From Prorocentrum cordatum (taxonomy: Eukaryota > Sar > Dinophyceae > Prorocentrales > Prorocentraceae), in contig CAUYUJ010004715.1 in the NCBI GenBank assembly GCA_963575745.1, positions 1-64,000 on the forward strand: a stretch of 64,000 nt of DNA, in the 5' to 3' direction. Shown one piece after another: positions 11,351-24,249 of this stretch (positions are counted from its first letter, which is position 1; each line of letters begins with the position of its first letter). The translations under genes were made by a program, and so were the position numbers. The notes below the pieces were generated by a model. It made no database searches and was not told the origin of the DNA. It saw only the letters and a list, made by a program, of their open reading frames with translations.

Positions 11351-11499
11351 AGCACGGGAGGCACGCGACGCAGCGCGAATCATAGTTTTCATTTGAGATC
11401 CGGGCCCGTCAATTTTCTGACATTCAGGTCTGGGGACAGAGGGCTTCAAGGGACGTTGTCGTCGTCGTCGTCTCGCTCATTGTCGCCGCGTCGCCGCCG

Positions 11500-11620
11500 T
11501 CGGCTCTGCAAGCCGCCGCCGCCGCTGGCGACGGCGCTGGTGCGGCGGGGTGGGCGTTCGAATCCCCCCCCCTTCTGCCCCGGGGGCTGGGTTTCGAACC
11601 CACTCCCCCACCCACCACTG
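11500..11620 (-). other. Right TTCGAA module flanking the GAC array
   Basis: In reverse complement it reads GATTCGAACGCCC followed by GTCGCCAGCGGCGGCGGC and TTGCAGAGCC, echoing the left module at 9010-9080. A second TTCGAACCC lies at 11592-11600. It looks like the other end of a unit that contains the GAC array. Confidence 0.4.
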
Positions 11621-11785
11621 CGCTGGGGGGCTGGTTCTGTTCGGCGGCGCCGAATGTTCGGCCCCCTCTCCCCCCGTGTCAAGCGCGCCGCCGAACGTTC
11701 TCAAGGCAAGCGCCCGTGCAACGCGCTCCCTTTGATGCCTTCCAAACGCAGTCCCCGGAGGTCCTGATTTCCCACCCCGAGTTTT
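11621..11785. other. Spacer between GAC unit and E cluster
   Basis: No gene seen. GC-rich mixed sequence that ends where the first TTCCCGGAAAGGG head of the E cluster begins. Confidence 0.3.
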
Positions 11786-12187
11786 TTCCCGGAAAGGGCT
11801 CGGGCCCAGGGTTCTCTTTTAGTGGGTAAACCTGTCCCCCGGTGCCAACTTGAAGGAGGCCGGCGAATTTTTTCCCTGATAAATATCGAGGTCGAAGGAG
11901 GCCGGCGAATTAAAATTTGAGGATGTCTCGAGCGAAACGCTTGTTTTTGAAATCCCGATCGATAAATCACAGGGTGCGGGCCACTTTTTCGTGTGTTGAG
12001 GATGTCTCGAGCGAAACGCTTGCTCCGCAGAGTTTGCCGAGGATGTCTCGAGCGAAACGCTTGTTTTGCAGAGCCGACCGCGACGCGGAAAAGCGCCCCG
12101 CGCGAAGGAATTTCGATGATGTTTCGACTAATTTGTTTGTTTTTGTACGATTTCCTGGAATTTTGGCAGGATGTCTCGAGCGAAATG

Positions 12188-13152
12188 CACGACCCCACCC
12201 TAGCACGACCATACCCCAGCACGACCACACCCCAGCACGACCAGACCCCAGCACGACCCCACCCCAGCACGACCCCACCCCAGCACGACCATACCCCAGC
12301 ACGACCACACCCCAGCACGACCCGACCCCAGCACGACCCTACCCCAGCAAGACCACACCCCAGCACGACCACACCCCAGCACGACCTCACCACAGCACGA
12401 CCACACCCCAGCACGACCACGCCCCAGCACGACCACGCCCCAGGACGACCACGCCCCAGCACGACCCCCCCAGCACGACCACCCCCCAGCACGACCACAC
12501 CCCAGCACGACCACACCCCAGCACGACCACACTCCCCAGCACGACCACACCCCAGCACGACCACACCCCAGCACGACCACACCCCAGCACGACCACACCC
12601 CAGCACGACCACACCCCAGCACGACCCGATCGATAAATCACAGGGTGCGGAGCACCCCAGCACGAACCCACCCCAGCACGACCCCACCCCAGCACGACCC
12701 CACCCCAGCACGACCACGCCCCAGCATGACCACACCCCAGCACGACCACACCCCAGCACGACCACTCCCCAGCACGACCCCACCCCAGCACGACCCCACC
12801 CTAGCACGACCACACCCCAGCACGACCACACCCCAGCACGACCCCACCCCAGCACGATCACACCCCAGCACGACCCCACCCCAGCAAGACCACACCCCAG
12901 CACGACCGCACCCCAGCACGACCTTACCACAGCACGACCACACCCCAGCACGACCACGCCCCAGCACGACCACGCCCCAGCACGACCACGCCCCAGCACG
13001 ACCACGCCCCAGCACGACCACGCCCCAGCACGACCACGCCCCAGCACACCCCCCCCCAGCACGACCACCCCCCCAGCACGACCACCCCCAGCACGACCAC
13101 CCCCCAGCACGACCACACCCCAGCACGACCACTCCCCAGCACGACCACACCG
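12188..13152. repeat. 16-bp minisatellite, array 1
   Basis: Unit CACGACCACACCCCAG, about 60 copies with CACC/CGCC/CCCC variants. A 24-bp insertion at 12628-12651 (GATCGATAAATCACAGGGTG...) repeats a word from the element head, so head sequence has been copied into the array. Three units (48 bp) make 16 codons, giving a 16-residue periodic translation on either strand (PQHDHTPARPHPSTTT; GCGRAGVWSCWGVVVL in reverse); no gene is called. Confidence 0.95.
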
Positions 13153-13177
13153 CCTTGGTTGAGTGGTTGCCTGTCGT

Positions 13178-13325
13178 CGTGGAATGTTTCGTGGGGTGTC
13201 TCGTGGAATGTTTCGCGGGGTGTCTCGTGAAATGTTTCGTGAGGTGTCTCGTGGAATGTTTCGTGAGGTGTCTCGTGGGCTGTTTCGTGAGGTGTCTCGT
13301 GGGATGTTTCGTGAGGTGTTGCCCA
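13178..13325. repeat. 12/24-bp minisatellite of unit 1
   Basis: Alternating 12-mers TCGTGGAATGTT and TCGTGAGGTGTC. Similar blocks occur at the same place in the later E units (about 14610-14790, 15530-15720 and 16635-16810). Confidence 0.9.
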
Positions 13326-13397
13326 GTTGGGTATCATGAAAACGTGTCCATGCTCCACATGTCTATATCCCTTTCCGGGTTCGTGGGTCCATCATGT

Positions 13398-13554
13398 TTC
13401 CCGGAAAGGGCGGGGGCCCAGGGTTCTCTTTTAGTAGGTAAACCTGTCCCCCGGTGCCAACTTGAAGGAGGCCGGCGATTTTTTCCCTGATAAATAACGA
13501 GGTCGAAGGAGGCCGGCGAATTAAAATTTGAGGATGTCTCGAGCGAAACGCTTG
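13398..13554 (+). mobile_element. Element E, truncated unit 2
   Basis: Only the head is present (TTCCCGGAAAGGGC through the first GATGTCTCGAGCGAAACGCT); it then restarts at once with another head at 13555. This looks like unequal exchange or replication slippage between heads. Confidence 0.55.
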
Positions 13555-14860
13555 TTCCCGGAAAGGGCCGGGCCCAGGGTTCTCTTTTAGTGGGTAAACC
13601 TGTCCCCCGGTGCCAACTTGAAGGAGGCCGGCGAATTTTTTCCCTGATAAATATCGAGGTCGAAGGAGGCCGGCGAATTAAAATTTGAGGATGTCTCGAG
13701 CGAAACGCTTGTTTTTCAGAATTTGTTGAGGATGTCTCGAGCGAAACGCTGGTTTTGCAGAGTTGGGGATGTCTCGAGCGAAACGCTTGGTTTCAGAATT
13801 TGTTGAGGATGTCTCGAGCGAAACGCTGGTTTTGCAGAGCCGACCGCGACACGGAAAAGCGCTCCTCGCGCAGGAATTCCGAGGATGTCTCGACTAATTC
13901 GTTTGTTTTTGTGCGATTTCCTGGAATTTTGGCAGGATGTCTCGAGCGAAATGCACGACCCCACCCTAGCACGACCATACCCCAGCACGACCACACCCCA
14001 GCACGACCAGACCCCAGCACGACCCCACCCCAGCACGACCCCACCCCACACGACCACCCCTGCACGACCACACCCCAGCACGACCCGACCCCAGCACGAC
14101 CCTACCCCAGCAAGACCACACCCCAGCACGACCACACCCCAGCACGACCTCACCACAGCACGACCAGCACGACCACCCCCCAGCACGACCACACCCCAAG
14201 CACGACCACACCCCAGCACGACCACACCCCAGCACGACCACACCCCAGCACGACCACACCCCAGCACGACCACACCACAGCACGACCACCCCCCAGCACG
14301 ACCACACCCCAGCACGACCACACCCCAGCACGACCCCACCCCAGCAAGACCACACCCCAGCACGACCACACCCCAGCACGACCTCACCCCAGCACGACCA
14401 CATTCCAGCACGACCACGCCCCAGCACGACCACGCCCCAGCACGACCACGCCCCAGCACGACCACCCCCCAGCACGACCACCCCCCTAGCACGACCACCC
14501 CCCAGCACGACCACCCCCCAGCACGACCACACCCCAGCACGACCACACCCCAACACGACCATACTCCAGCACGACCACACCCCAGCACGACAACACCCAG
14601 TCGCACCCCCGTGGAATGTTTCGTGGGGTGTCTGGTTGAGTGGTTGCCTGTTCGTGGGGTGTCTCGTGGAATGTTTCACGGGGTGTCTCGTGGAATGGTT
14701 CGTGAGGTGTCTCGTGGGTTGTTTCGTGAGGTGTCTCCTAGGATGTTTCGCGGGGTGTCTCGTGGGATGTTTCGTGAGGTGTCGCCCAGTTGGATATCGT
14801 GAAAACGTGACCATGCTGCACATGTCTATATCCCTTTCCGGGTTCGTGGGTCCATCATGT
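13555..14860 (+). mobile_element. Element E, type 1, unit 3
   Basis: Same order of parts as unit 1: head, a cluster of GATGTCTCGAGCGAAACGCT words, 16-bp array (about 13963-14600), 12/24-bp block (14610-14790) and tail ending CATGTT. The 16-bp array is shorter and has more deletions than in unit 1. Confidence 0.6.
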
Positions 14861-15789
14861 TGAAATCCCGATCGATAAATCACAGGGTGCGGGCCACTTT
14901 TTCGTGTGTTGAGGATGTCTCGAGCGAAACGCTTGCTCCGCAGAGTTTGCCGAGGATGTCTCGAGCGAAACGCTTGTTTTGCAGATCCGACCGCGACGCG
15001 GAAAAGCGCCCCGCGCGAAGGAATTTCGATGATGTCTCGACTAATTCCTTTGTTTTTGTACGATTTCCTGGAATTTTGGCAGGATGTCTCGAGCGAAATG
15101 CACGACCCTACCCTAGCACGACCATACCCCAGCACGACCACACCCCAGCACGACACACCCCAGCACGACCACACCCCAGCACGACCACACCCCAGCACGA
15201 CCATACCCCAGCAACGACCACCACCCCAGCCACGACCCGACCCCAGCACGACCCTACCCCAGCAAGACCACACCCCAGCACGACACACCCCAGCACGACC
15301 TCACCACAGCACGACCACACCCCAGCACGACCACGCCCCAGCACGACCACGCCCCAGCACGACCACGCCCCAGCACAACCACCCCCCAGCACGACCACCC
15401 CCCCAGCACGACCACACCCCAGCACGACCACCCCCCAGCACGACCACACCCCAGCACCACCACTCCCCAGCACGACCACACCCCAGCACGACCACACCCC
15501 AGCAACGACCACACCCAGTCGCACCCCCGTGGAATGTTTCTGGGGTGTCTGTTTGAGTGGTTGCCTGTCGTCGTGGAATGTTTCGTGGGGTGTCTCGTAG
15601 AATGTTTCGCGGGGTGTCTCGTGAAATGTTTCGTGAGGTGTCTCGTGAATGTTTCGTGAGGTGTCTCGTGGGCTGTTTCGTGAGGTGTCTCGTGGGATGT
15701 TTCGTGAGGTGTTGCCCAGTTGGGTATCATGAAAACGTGTCCATGCTCCACATGTCTATATCCCTTTCCGGGTTCGTGGGTCCATCATG
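14861..15789 (+). mobile_element. Element E, type 1, unit 4 (headless)
   Basis: Begins directly with GAAATCCCGATCGATAAATC, lacking the TTCCCGG head, then follows the normal order. Its 16-bp array runs about 15101-15520, with single-base slips that break the 16-bp phase more often than elsewhere. Confidence 0.55.
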
Positions 15790-16885
15790 TTCCCGGAAAG
15801 GGCATGGGCCCAGGGTTCTCTTTTAGTGGGTAACACTGTCCCCCGGACCTGTCCCCGGTGCCAACTTGAAGGAGGCGGCGGATATTTTTCCCTGATAAAT
15901 AATATCGAGGTCGAAGGAGGCCTGCGGATTTATTAAAAGATTTGAGGATGTCTCGAGCGAAACGCTTGTCTTTCAGAATTTGTTGAGGATGTCTCGAGCG
16001 AAACGCTGGTTTTGCAGAGTTGGGGATGTCTCGAGCGAAACGTTGTTTTCAGAATTTGTTGAGGATGTCTCGAGCGAAAACGCTGGTTTTGCAGAGCCGA
16101 CCGCGACACGGAAAAGCGCTCCTCGCGCAGGAATTCCGAGGATGTCTCGACTAATTCGTTTGTTTTTGTGCGATTTCCTGGAATTTTGGCAGGATGTCTC
16201 GAGCGAAATGCACGACCCCACCCTAGCACGACCACGCCCCAGCACGACCACACCCCAGCACGAACACACCTCAGCACGACCACACCCCAGCACGACCACA
16301 CCCCAGCACGACCACACCCCAGCACCAGCACGACCACACCCCAGCACGACCCGACCCCAGCACGACCCTACCCCAGCAAAACCACACCCCAGCACGACCA
16401 CACCCCAGCACGACCCAACCAACAGCACGACCACACCCCAGCACGACCACGCCCCAGCACGACCACGCCCCAGCACGACCACGCCCCAGCGCCCCAGCAC
16501 GACCACCCCCCAGCACGACCACCCCCCAGCACGACCACCCCCCAGCACGACCACACCCCAGCACGACCACTCCCCAGCACGACCACACCCCAGCACGACC
16601 ACACCCCAGCACGACCACACCCAGTCGCACCCCCGTGGAATGTTTCGTGGCGTGTCTGGTTGAGTGGTTGCCTGTTCGTGGGGTGTCTCGTGGAATGTTT
16701 CACGGGGTGTCTCGTGGAATGTTTCGTGAGGTGTCTCGTGGAATGTTTCGTGAGGTGTCTCGTGGGATGTTTCGCGGGGTGTCTCGTGGGATGTTTCGTG
16801 GGATGTCGCCCAGTTGGGTATCGTGAAAACGTGACCATGCTGCACATGTCTTTATCCCTTTCCGGGTTCGTGGGTCCATCATGTT
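15790..16885 (+). mobile_element. Element E, type 1, unit 5
   Basis: Complete from TTCCCGGAAAGGGC to CATGTT, with a 16-bp array at about 16209-16627 and a 12/24-bp block at 16635-16810. Its right edge marks the end of the cluster and the return to single-copy sequence. Confidence 0.6.
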
Positions 16886-17516
16886 TTTGACTGTCCCGGG
16901 GCCCGGTGAGGGCCACGAGAGGCCGAGAACAACGAAAAACCTTCCCTCCTGTGGTCCACGACGCGAACACGTCTCGGCAGACCGGCATCACCCCAACATG
17001 CGAACACTGAGCGTGCGTCGCCCCCCCCAGGGGCGAAGCGCACACCGAGAACTCTTATAGCACGTGCGTCGTGGCGGGCGCTCTCCGAGTGTGCCGCTTG
17101 GGAGACGGAAGCTACAAGATCTGTGTACTATTCTATGTTCTCCGAGGTGGACAGACCTCCTACCCTGACACGTCGATTAGTGAATTGGCCATTTTCGGTT
17201 CACGAGAGGGCGTCGCGGCCGTTATTTATGCGGGTCTAGGTCCGTCGGTTTCGGTTCTAAGCCGTTTTCCCTAACGGGAGGTTTACTAAAGGGAGGTTTG
17301 TCCACCGCCGATGTTCGGGCGGTCGCATTCTTCCGAGGAGGACACGGAGTACTAGCATGTCCTTTCGGCGGCGGGCGAGGGGGGGAGAAGAGAAGGGGCG
17401 GGCCTCCTCGGAAGGTCTGAAAGTCCCGCGGCCTTCAGAGAAGTGTCCTCCAAGCCTTACCCGAAGACGCAAGAAGCCTTCCGAAGGCGCGAGGGCCTCC
17501 GAGAAGGCCCGCCGCC
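16886..17516. other. Single-copy spacer, no convincing gene
   Basis: Mixed composition. Short frames near 17071-17274 (67 codons, plus) and 17257-17472 (minus) are open but nothing selects a strand. 17390-17520 has CCTTCCGAAGGCG-type self-complementary words. Confidence 0.3.
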
Positions 17517-17682
17517 CTTCGGCGAAGACCGCCTCGCTCGCCGCCGACCTCCGATGGCCAGCAGCGGCGGCCGAGGCGCGGCTGGTGCAGCTCGTGCTGC
17601 ACCAGGTCTTCGAGAGGCGCGTGGCGCCGCACCTGCGGGCCCCGAGGCGGGGGGGGGCGCGGCCGCCGCCCTTGTCTCGAGG
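17517..17682 (+). CDS. Exon-like fragment, unknown protein
   Basis: A short GC-rich stretch whose plus-strand frame reads like part of an amphipathic helical protein: TASLAADLRWPAAAAEARLV, then QLVLHQVFERRVAPHLRAP. Codon third positions are almost all G or C, as in other exon-like pieces of this window. It runs into GGA repeats to the right and has no recognisable start or splice junction. It may be a true exon or a captured remnant. Confidence 0.35.
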
Positions 17683-17689
17683 GGCAGGA

Positions 17690-18832
17690 GGAGGAGGCGG
17701 AGGAGGCGGAGGAGGCGGAGGAGTAGGAGGATGCGTATGGGAGGGAAGGTGATGATGATAATTCTGGTCATGGTGATGATGATGTTGATGATGATGATGG
17801 TGATGAGGATCATGGTGCTGATGATGATGATGTTGCTGCTGATGATGATTACACTGATCATGATGATGATACTGATGATGATAATGATGATAATGGTGAT
17901 GCTGCTGATGATGGCAGTGCTGATGATACTTCTGCTGATGCTGATGCTGATGATGATTATGCTGATGATGATGATGATGCTGATGCTGATGACGGCGACG
18001 ATGATGGCGATGATGATGACGATGATGATGCTGATGATGCTGGTGATGATGATGCTGGTAGTGATGGTGATGATGATGCTGATTATGATCATGATGATGA
18101 TGATAATGACGATGCTGATGGTGCTGAAGATGATTATGATGGCGGTGGTGATGCTGATACTGTTGTTGATGATGATGATGATGATGGTGGTGATGAGGCT
18201 GCTGATGATGATGCTGATGGTCATGATGCCGATTCTGATACTGAAGCTGACGACGATGATGATGGTAATGATAATAGTGAAGATGATGCTGCTGATGATG
18301 ATGCTGACGCTGATGCTGATGATGCTGATGATTCTGATGATGATGCTGCTGATTGTGATGCTGATGATGCTGATGACGCTGCTGATGATGATTGAGATGC
18401 TGATGATGATTATGCTGATGGTAATGATGACGATGATGCTGATAATGGTATTGCTGGTGGTTCTTATGATGATGCTGACGTGGATGAAGATGATGCTGAT
18501 GATGGTGATGCTGCAGAGGATGATGATCATGATGATGCTGGTGATGACGATGCTGATGATGCTGATAATGAGAATGCTGATGATGGTGATGATGATACTT
18601 GTAAATATGATGCTGACGATGATGATGATGCTGATCATGATGATGCTGATAGTGGTGATGATGATACGGATGAGGATGAGGATGATACTGATGGTGATGA
18701 TGATGATGACGACGATGCTATTGCTGCTAATGATGATGCCGATGGTGGTGGTGATCCTGATGATTGTGATGATGATGATACTGATGCCGATGATGATGAT
18801 GATGATGATGACGATGCTGATGATGATGATAG

Positions 18833-18890
<58 letters not shown>

Positions 18891-18974
18891 GGTGATGATG
18901 ATGATGATGATGCTGATGCTGATGCTGATGCTGATGCTGATGCTGATGCTGATGCTGATGCTGCTGCGGATAAG
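17690..18974. repeat. GGA lead-in and GAT/GCT array
   Basis: GGA triplets to about 17740, then 1.2 kb of GAT mixed with GCT, GGT, ATT and GAC. There is a GGT run at about 18875-18895 and a regular GATGCT run at 18910-18965. The plus strand gives poly-Met/Leu and the minus strand poly-Ile/Ser; not genes. Confidence 0.95.
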
Positions 18975-19254
18975 GAGGAGGAGAGAGAGGTGGTGGAGGA
19001 GGAAGAGGAGGAGGACGAGACGGCGGAGGAGGGGGAGGAAGAGGAGGAGGCGAGGGAGGAGGAGGAGGCTGAGGATGAAGAGGAACAGGGGGAGGTGACA
19101 AGGGGGAGGAGGATGAGGAGGAGAAGGAGGAGGAGGAGAAGGAGTTGGATGTGAAGGAGGAGGCGGAGGAGGACGCGGAGCAGAGAGGAGGAGTGGGAGG
19201 AGCAGGAGGGAGGAGGAGGGCGGAGGAGGAGGAAGAGGATGAGGAGGAGGAGGA
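18975..19254. repeat. GGA array
   Basis: Purine-only on the plus strand. Contains GAGCAGAGAGGAGGAGTGGG, which recurs at about 21336 in the duplicated segment. Confidence 0.95.
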
Positions 19255-20167
19255 GGATGCATATTATGCTTATGATGATGACGATGATGCTGATGCTATT
19301 GCTGTTCATGATGATCATGCTGATGCTGCTGATGCTGATGATGCTGGTGATGACGATGCTGATGCTGCTGATGATGGCGATACTGATGATGATGATGAGG
19401 ATGAGGATGATACTGCTGATGGTAACGATGTCGAAGATGATGCTGAGGCTGCTTCTGATGTTGCTGATGGTGATGGTGTTGGTGATGATGATGATGATGA
19501 TGTTGCTGATGATGATGATGATGATGCTGATGCTGCTGATGATGATGATGACGATGCTGATGCTGATGAGGGTGACGACGACGATGGTGATGACGATGAT
19601 GCTGATGCTGCTGATGCTGATGTCGCTGACGATGCTGCTGATGATGATGCGGATGCTGCTGCTGATGGCGATGTTGATGATACTGATGATGATGGTGATG
19701 CAGCGGATGATGCTGATGATGATGCTGGCGACGATGATCATTATGATGCTGACGATGTCGATGATGCTGATGCCGATGTTGATGGCGCTGCTGATGATGG
19801 TGCTGATGATGATGATGACGACGCTGATGATGATGATGATGATGATGATGCTGCTGATGATGATGATGATGCTGATGCTGATGCTGATGACGATGATGCT
19901 GATGCTGATGATGCTGATGCTGATGATGATGATGATGATGATGCTGATGATTATGATGATGATGATGCTGATGATGCTGATGATGCTGATGATGCTGATG
20001 ATGCTGATGATGGTGATGCTGATGCTGATGATGCTGCTGATGATGATGAGGATGACTATCATGATGATGATGATGCTGATGATGATGATGATGCTGATGC
20101 TGAGGATGCTGATGCTGATGCTGATGCTGATGATGATGCTGCTGATGATGATGATGATGATGATCAC

Positions 20168-20234
<67 letters not shown>

Positions 20235-20405
20235 GTGATGCTGATGATGATGATGATGATGATGCTGATGATGATGATGATGATGATGATGATTCTGCTG
20301 ATGCTGAATATGCTGATGCTGATGCTGATGCTGAGGATGCTGATGCTGATGCTGATGCTGATGCTGATGCTGATGCTGATGCTGATGCTGATGCTGATGC
20401 TGCGG
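19255..20405. repeat. GAT/GCT array, left copy of a segmental duplication
   Basis: 1.15 kb. Interruptions inside 19255-19830 match those of 21405-21985 almost word for word (for example TGTCGCTGACGATGCTGCTG at 19621 and about 21776), so this array was duplicated as a block rather than grown independently. Ends in a pure GATGCT run (20300-20400). Confidence 0.9.
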
Positions 20406-21404
20406 GGAAGAATAGGCGGAGAAGGAGGGAGGAGGCAGTAGAGGATGATGAGAGGGGGAGGACGGGGAGGAGGAGGATGCGGAGGAGGAGGATGCGGAGG
20501 ATGAGGAAGGAGGAGGAGGGAGGAGGAGGAGGAGGAGGAGGAGTGAGGAAGGGGGAGGAGGAGGCGGAGGGGGGGAGGAGGAGGAGCAGGAGGACGCGGA
20601 GGATGATGAGGAGGGAGAATGAGGAGGAGGAGGAGGAGGAGGAGGAGAGGAGGAGGAGGAGGAGGAGGAGGAGGAGGAGGTCGAGGAGGAGGAGGAGGGA
20701 GAGGGGGAGGAGGAGGAGGAGGCGTCGGATGAGGATGAAGCGGGGGAGGATGAAGCGGAGGAGGAGAAGGAGGAGGCGGAGGAGAAGGAAGAGGATGTGG
20801 AGGGGGAGGATGAGGAGGATGATGCGGAGGCAGAAGCGGATGATGATGTTGATGATGAGGAGGAGGAGGATGACGACGAGGAGGCGGATGGGGAAGATTC
20901 GACAGGGAAGGATGATGAGGAGGTGGATGGGGAGGATGATGAGGATGATGAGGAGGAGAAGGAGGAGGCGGAGGAGGATGCCGAGGAGGAGGAGGATTTG
21001 GAGGAGGAGGAGGAACAGGGGAGGAGGAGGAGGAGGAGGAGGATGTGGAGGAGGAGGAACAGGCGGACGAGGAGGAGAAGGATGACGAGGAAGCTGATAA
21101 GAAACATGATACTGACGAGGAGGCGGAGGAGGAGGAGGAGGTGGATGGGAGGAGGATGAGAAGGTGGATGAGGAGGAGAAGGAGGAGGAGGAGGATGAGG
21201 AGGACACGGAGGATGATGAGGAGGACGAGGAGGAGAGGAGGAGTTAAGAGGAGGAGGAGGATGAGGAAGAGGACGCGGAGCAGAGAGGAGGACGAGGAGG
21301 ATGAGAAGGAGGAGGAGGCGGAGGAGGACGAGGAGCAGAGAGGAGGAGTGGGAGGAGCAGGAGGGAGGAGGGCGGAGGACTAGGAAGAGGATGAGGAGGA
21401 GGAG
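20406..21404. repeat. GGA array, 1 kb
   Basis: GGA/GAG triplets with GAT, GCG and AAG variants. Polypurine on the plus strand throughout. Its right end repeats the GAGCAGAGAGGAGGAG...GGAGGATGCA word found at 19170-19260. Confidence 0.95.
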
Positions 21405-22161
<757 letters not shown>

Positions 22162-22261
22162 NNNNNNNNNNNNNNNNNNNNNNNNNNNNNNNNNNNNNNN
22201 NNNNNNNNNNNNNNNNNNNNNNNNNNNNNNNNNNNNNNNNNNNNNNNNNNNNNNNNNNNNN
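22162..22261. other. Assembly gap (100 N)
   Basis: Exactly 100 undetermined bases inside a pure GAT run, so a placeholder of unknown true length. The array left of it cannot be assumed to be its real size. Confidence 0.98.
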
Positions 22262-23394
22262 GGGAGGATGATGAGGATGAGGATGAGGATGAGGATAAGG
22301 TTGCTGGTGAGGTTGCTGAGGAAGGTTATGATGATGCGGACGCGGATGTTGATGCTGATGCTGATGCTAATGCGGCTTTTGCGGCTGATGATGCTGATGG
22401 TGGTGTTGCTGATGTTGCTGCTGCTGATGCTGCTGCTGGTGATGATGGTCGCAATGCGGATGCGGCTGCTGATGTTGTTGCTGCTCATGGTGATGCGGAC
22501 GATGCTAATGCTGATGATGATGCTGATGCAGCCCAGGATGATTATGTTGACATTGATGATGCTGCTGATGATGAGGATGATGTCGATGACGATGGTAATG
22601 CTGATGCTGATGCCGATGAGGATGCCGATGCTGCTGTTGTTGATGATGATGCTGTTGCTGTTGATGCTGATGCTGACACTGCTGCTGCTGATGCGCTGCT
22701 GCTGCTGCTGATGAGGATGTCGAGCCTGATGACGATGCTGCTGATGCTGCTACTGATGTTGCTGATGTTGCTGATGTTTACGAGGAGGAGGAGGATGAGG
22801 CGGATGATGAGGGTGATGCTGATGCTGTTGGTGATGCTGATGATGTTTGTGATGCTGATGTTGTTGATGGTGAGTCGGACGATGATGATGACGATGGTGA
22901 TGATGCTGATGATGATGCTGATGGTGACGATGATGCTGCTGATGAGGATCATGCGGATGACGAAACGTATGATGATGAGGATGCCGATGATGATGCGGAT
23001 GACGATGCTGATGATGCTGACGATGCTACTGATGATGATGATGAGGATGAAGAGGAGGAGGAGGACGACTCCGAGAAGGAGGAGGAGGAGGAGGAGAGGC
23101 TGGACGATGATGCTGATGGTGTTGATGCTGGTGACGATGCCGACGACGATGATGATGATCAGGATGCTGATGCTGATGATGCTGATGAAGCTGATGACGC
23201 TGATGTTGATTCGGCTCCTGGTGATGGCGATGATGATGCTGATGCTGGTAATGATGATGATTATGATGATTATGATGATGCAGACGATGATGACGATGAT
23301 GATGATGCTGCTGCTGATGATGATGCTGATGATGATGATGCTGCTGATGATGATGATGGTGATGCCGATGATGCTGATGATGATAATGATGATG
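22262..23394. repeat. GAT/GCT array with GGA islands
   Basis: Continues the triplet array right of the gap, with GCT-rich segments (22340-22720), GGA islands near 22785 and 23050-23095, and GAT again to 23394. Triplet phase is kept. Confidence 0.95.
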
Positions 23395-23811
23395 AGGAGG
23401 AGGAGGTGGTTGAGGAGGAGGAGGAGGAGGAGGAGGAGGACAGGTAGGAGCAGGCGGAGGAGGAGGAGGAGGAGGAGGAGGAGGGGAGGAGGCAGGATGA
23501 GGAGGAGGTGGAGGAGCGGAGGAGGAGGAGCGAGGAGGAGGAGCGGAGGAGGAGGAGAGGAGAGGAGGAGGAAGAGTCGCGAAGGAGAGAGCGAGGAGAG
23601 GCGCAGCGGAGGAGGATGTAGGAGCCGGCGGAGGGAGGAGCCAAGGATGAGAAGGAGGAATTTGCGGAGAGCGCGGTGAGGAGGCGAAGGAAGGAAGAGG
23701 ATTCTGGCGGAGGAGGATTTGGCGGAGGAGGAGGAGGGAGAGGAGGAGGAGGAGGCGGTGGAGGAGGATGAGGAATAGGAGGAGGAAGAGGAGGAGGAGA
23801 AGGAGCGAGAT
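23395..23811. repeat. GGA array
   Basis: Polypurine array with GCG and GAT variants, ending abruptly at ordinary sequence. Confidence 0.95.
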
Positions 23812-24249
23812 GTGATTTTTGACCTCTGGGGGTGTGGAGAGGTGGGATCTGGACAGCCAACTGTCTCCGGATCGGGGGGGGGGTCGGTGGATATGTTTTT
23901 TGTCTTCCTCCTCTCCGGGCCTTTCATCCTATCTGAACCTTTTAGCCGTCTCGCAGTTGCGATGCATGTTTGTAGGTTCCAAGAGCCCGTGACCTCCCCC
24001 ACCTGGTCTCAGCTAGGTGCGGACGGCTGTCCGCAGAGGTGGTCCGTTCGTTCGTTCGTTCTCCTCCTCCGCTCTCCTCCATCTGATCTTCCAATGCAGC
24101 TTCTGCCGCGTTATGCGCTTTTCCCGAAGCAGCCTGCCTCAGGCTGGACAAGGGCGAGATGGCCGTTGTCGAGCGGTTCGTCGCTGGGCTGCCAGACAAG
24201 TGGCCGGGGGCTTGGGCGGGCGCTTGCAGGAGGAGGCGGGGAACAATGA
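23812..24249 (+). CDS. Hypothetical open frame between arrays
   Basis: A 145-codon frame across the only ordinary sequence between two arrays. Composition is balanced (for example SEPFSRLAVAMHVCRFQEPV, with a hydrophobic MFFVFLLSGPFIL stretch), but it begins at GTG rather than ATG, runs into the next GAT array, and no domain is apparent. It may simply be an open spacer. Short TTCGTTCGTTCG repeats sit at 24048-24060. Confidence 0.2.
   Translation: MIFDLWGCGEVGSGQPTVSGSGGGSVDMFFVFLLSGPFILSEPFSRLAVAMHVCRFQEPVTSPTWSQLGADGCPQRWSVRSFVLLLRSPPSDLPMQLLPRYALFPKQPASGWTRARWPLSSGSSLGCQTSGRGLGRALAGGGGEQ

Larger units (their letters stand above)
11786..13397 (+). mobile_element. Composite element E, type 1, unit 1
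   Basis: Starts TTCCCGGAAAGGGC and ends GGGTCCATCATGTT. These boundaries are fixed by different flanking sequence at 11.8, 25.0 and 31.8 kb on the left and at 16.9, 26.1 and 34.6 kb on the right. In order it holds a head (CCCAGGGTTCTCTTTTAGTG), two copies of GAAGGAGGCCGGCGAATT, several copies of GATGTCTCGAGCGAAACGCT, a 16-bp minisatellite (12188-13152), a 12/24-bp minisatellite (13178-13325), and a tail with GAAAACGTG and CCCTTTCCGGG. The CCCGGAAAGGG near the start is the inverse of CCCTTTCCGGG near the end. No transposase-like frame exists. Confidence 0.6.

Noticed and set aside
9078-11767. Very long open frames (up to ~450 codons) of poly-Thr, poly-Asp, poly-Arg or poly-Val
   Set aside because: All frames on both strands are open because GAC triplets contain no stop in any register; there is no non-repetitive domain, start context or codon bias.
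11701-15288. Long Gly/Arg/Trp/Cys or Thr/Pro/His repeat 'proteins'
   Set aside because: They follow the 16-bp minisatellite, whose 48-bp super-period leaves every frame open; small indels move the reading without any change in translation type.
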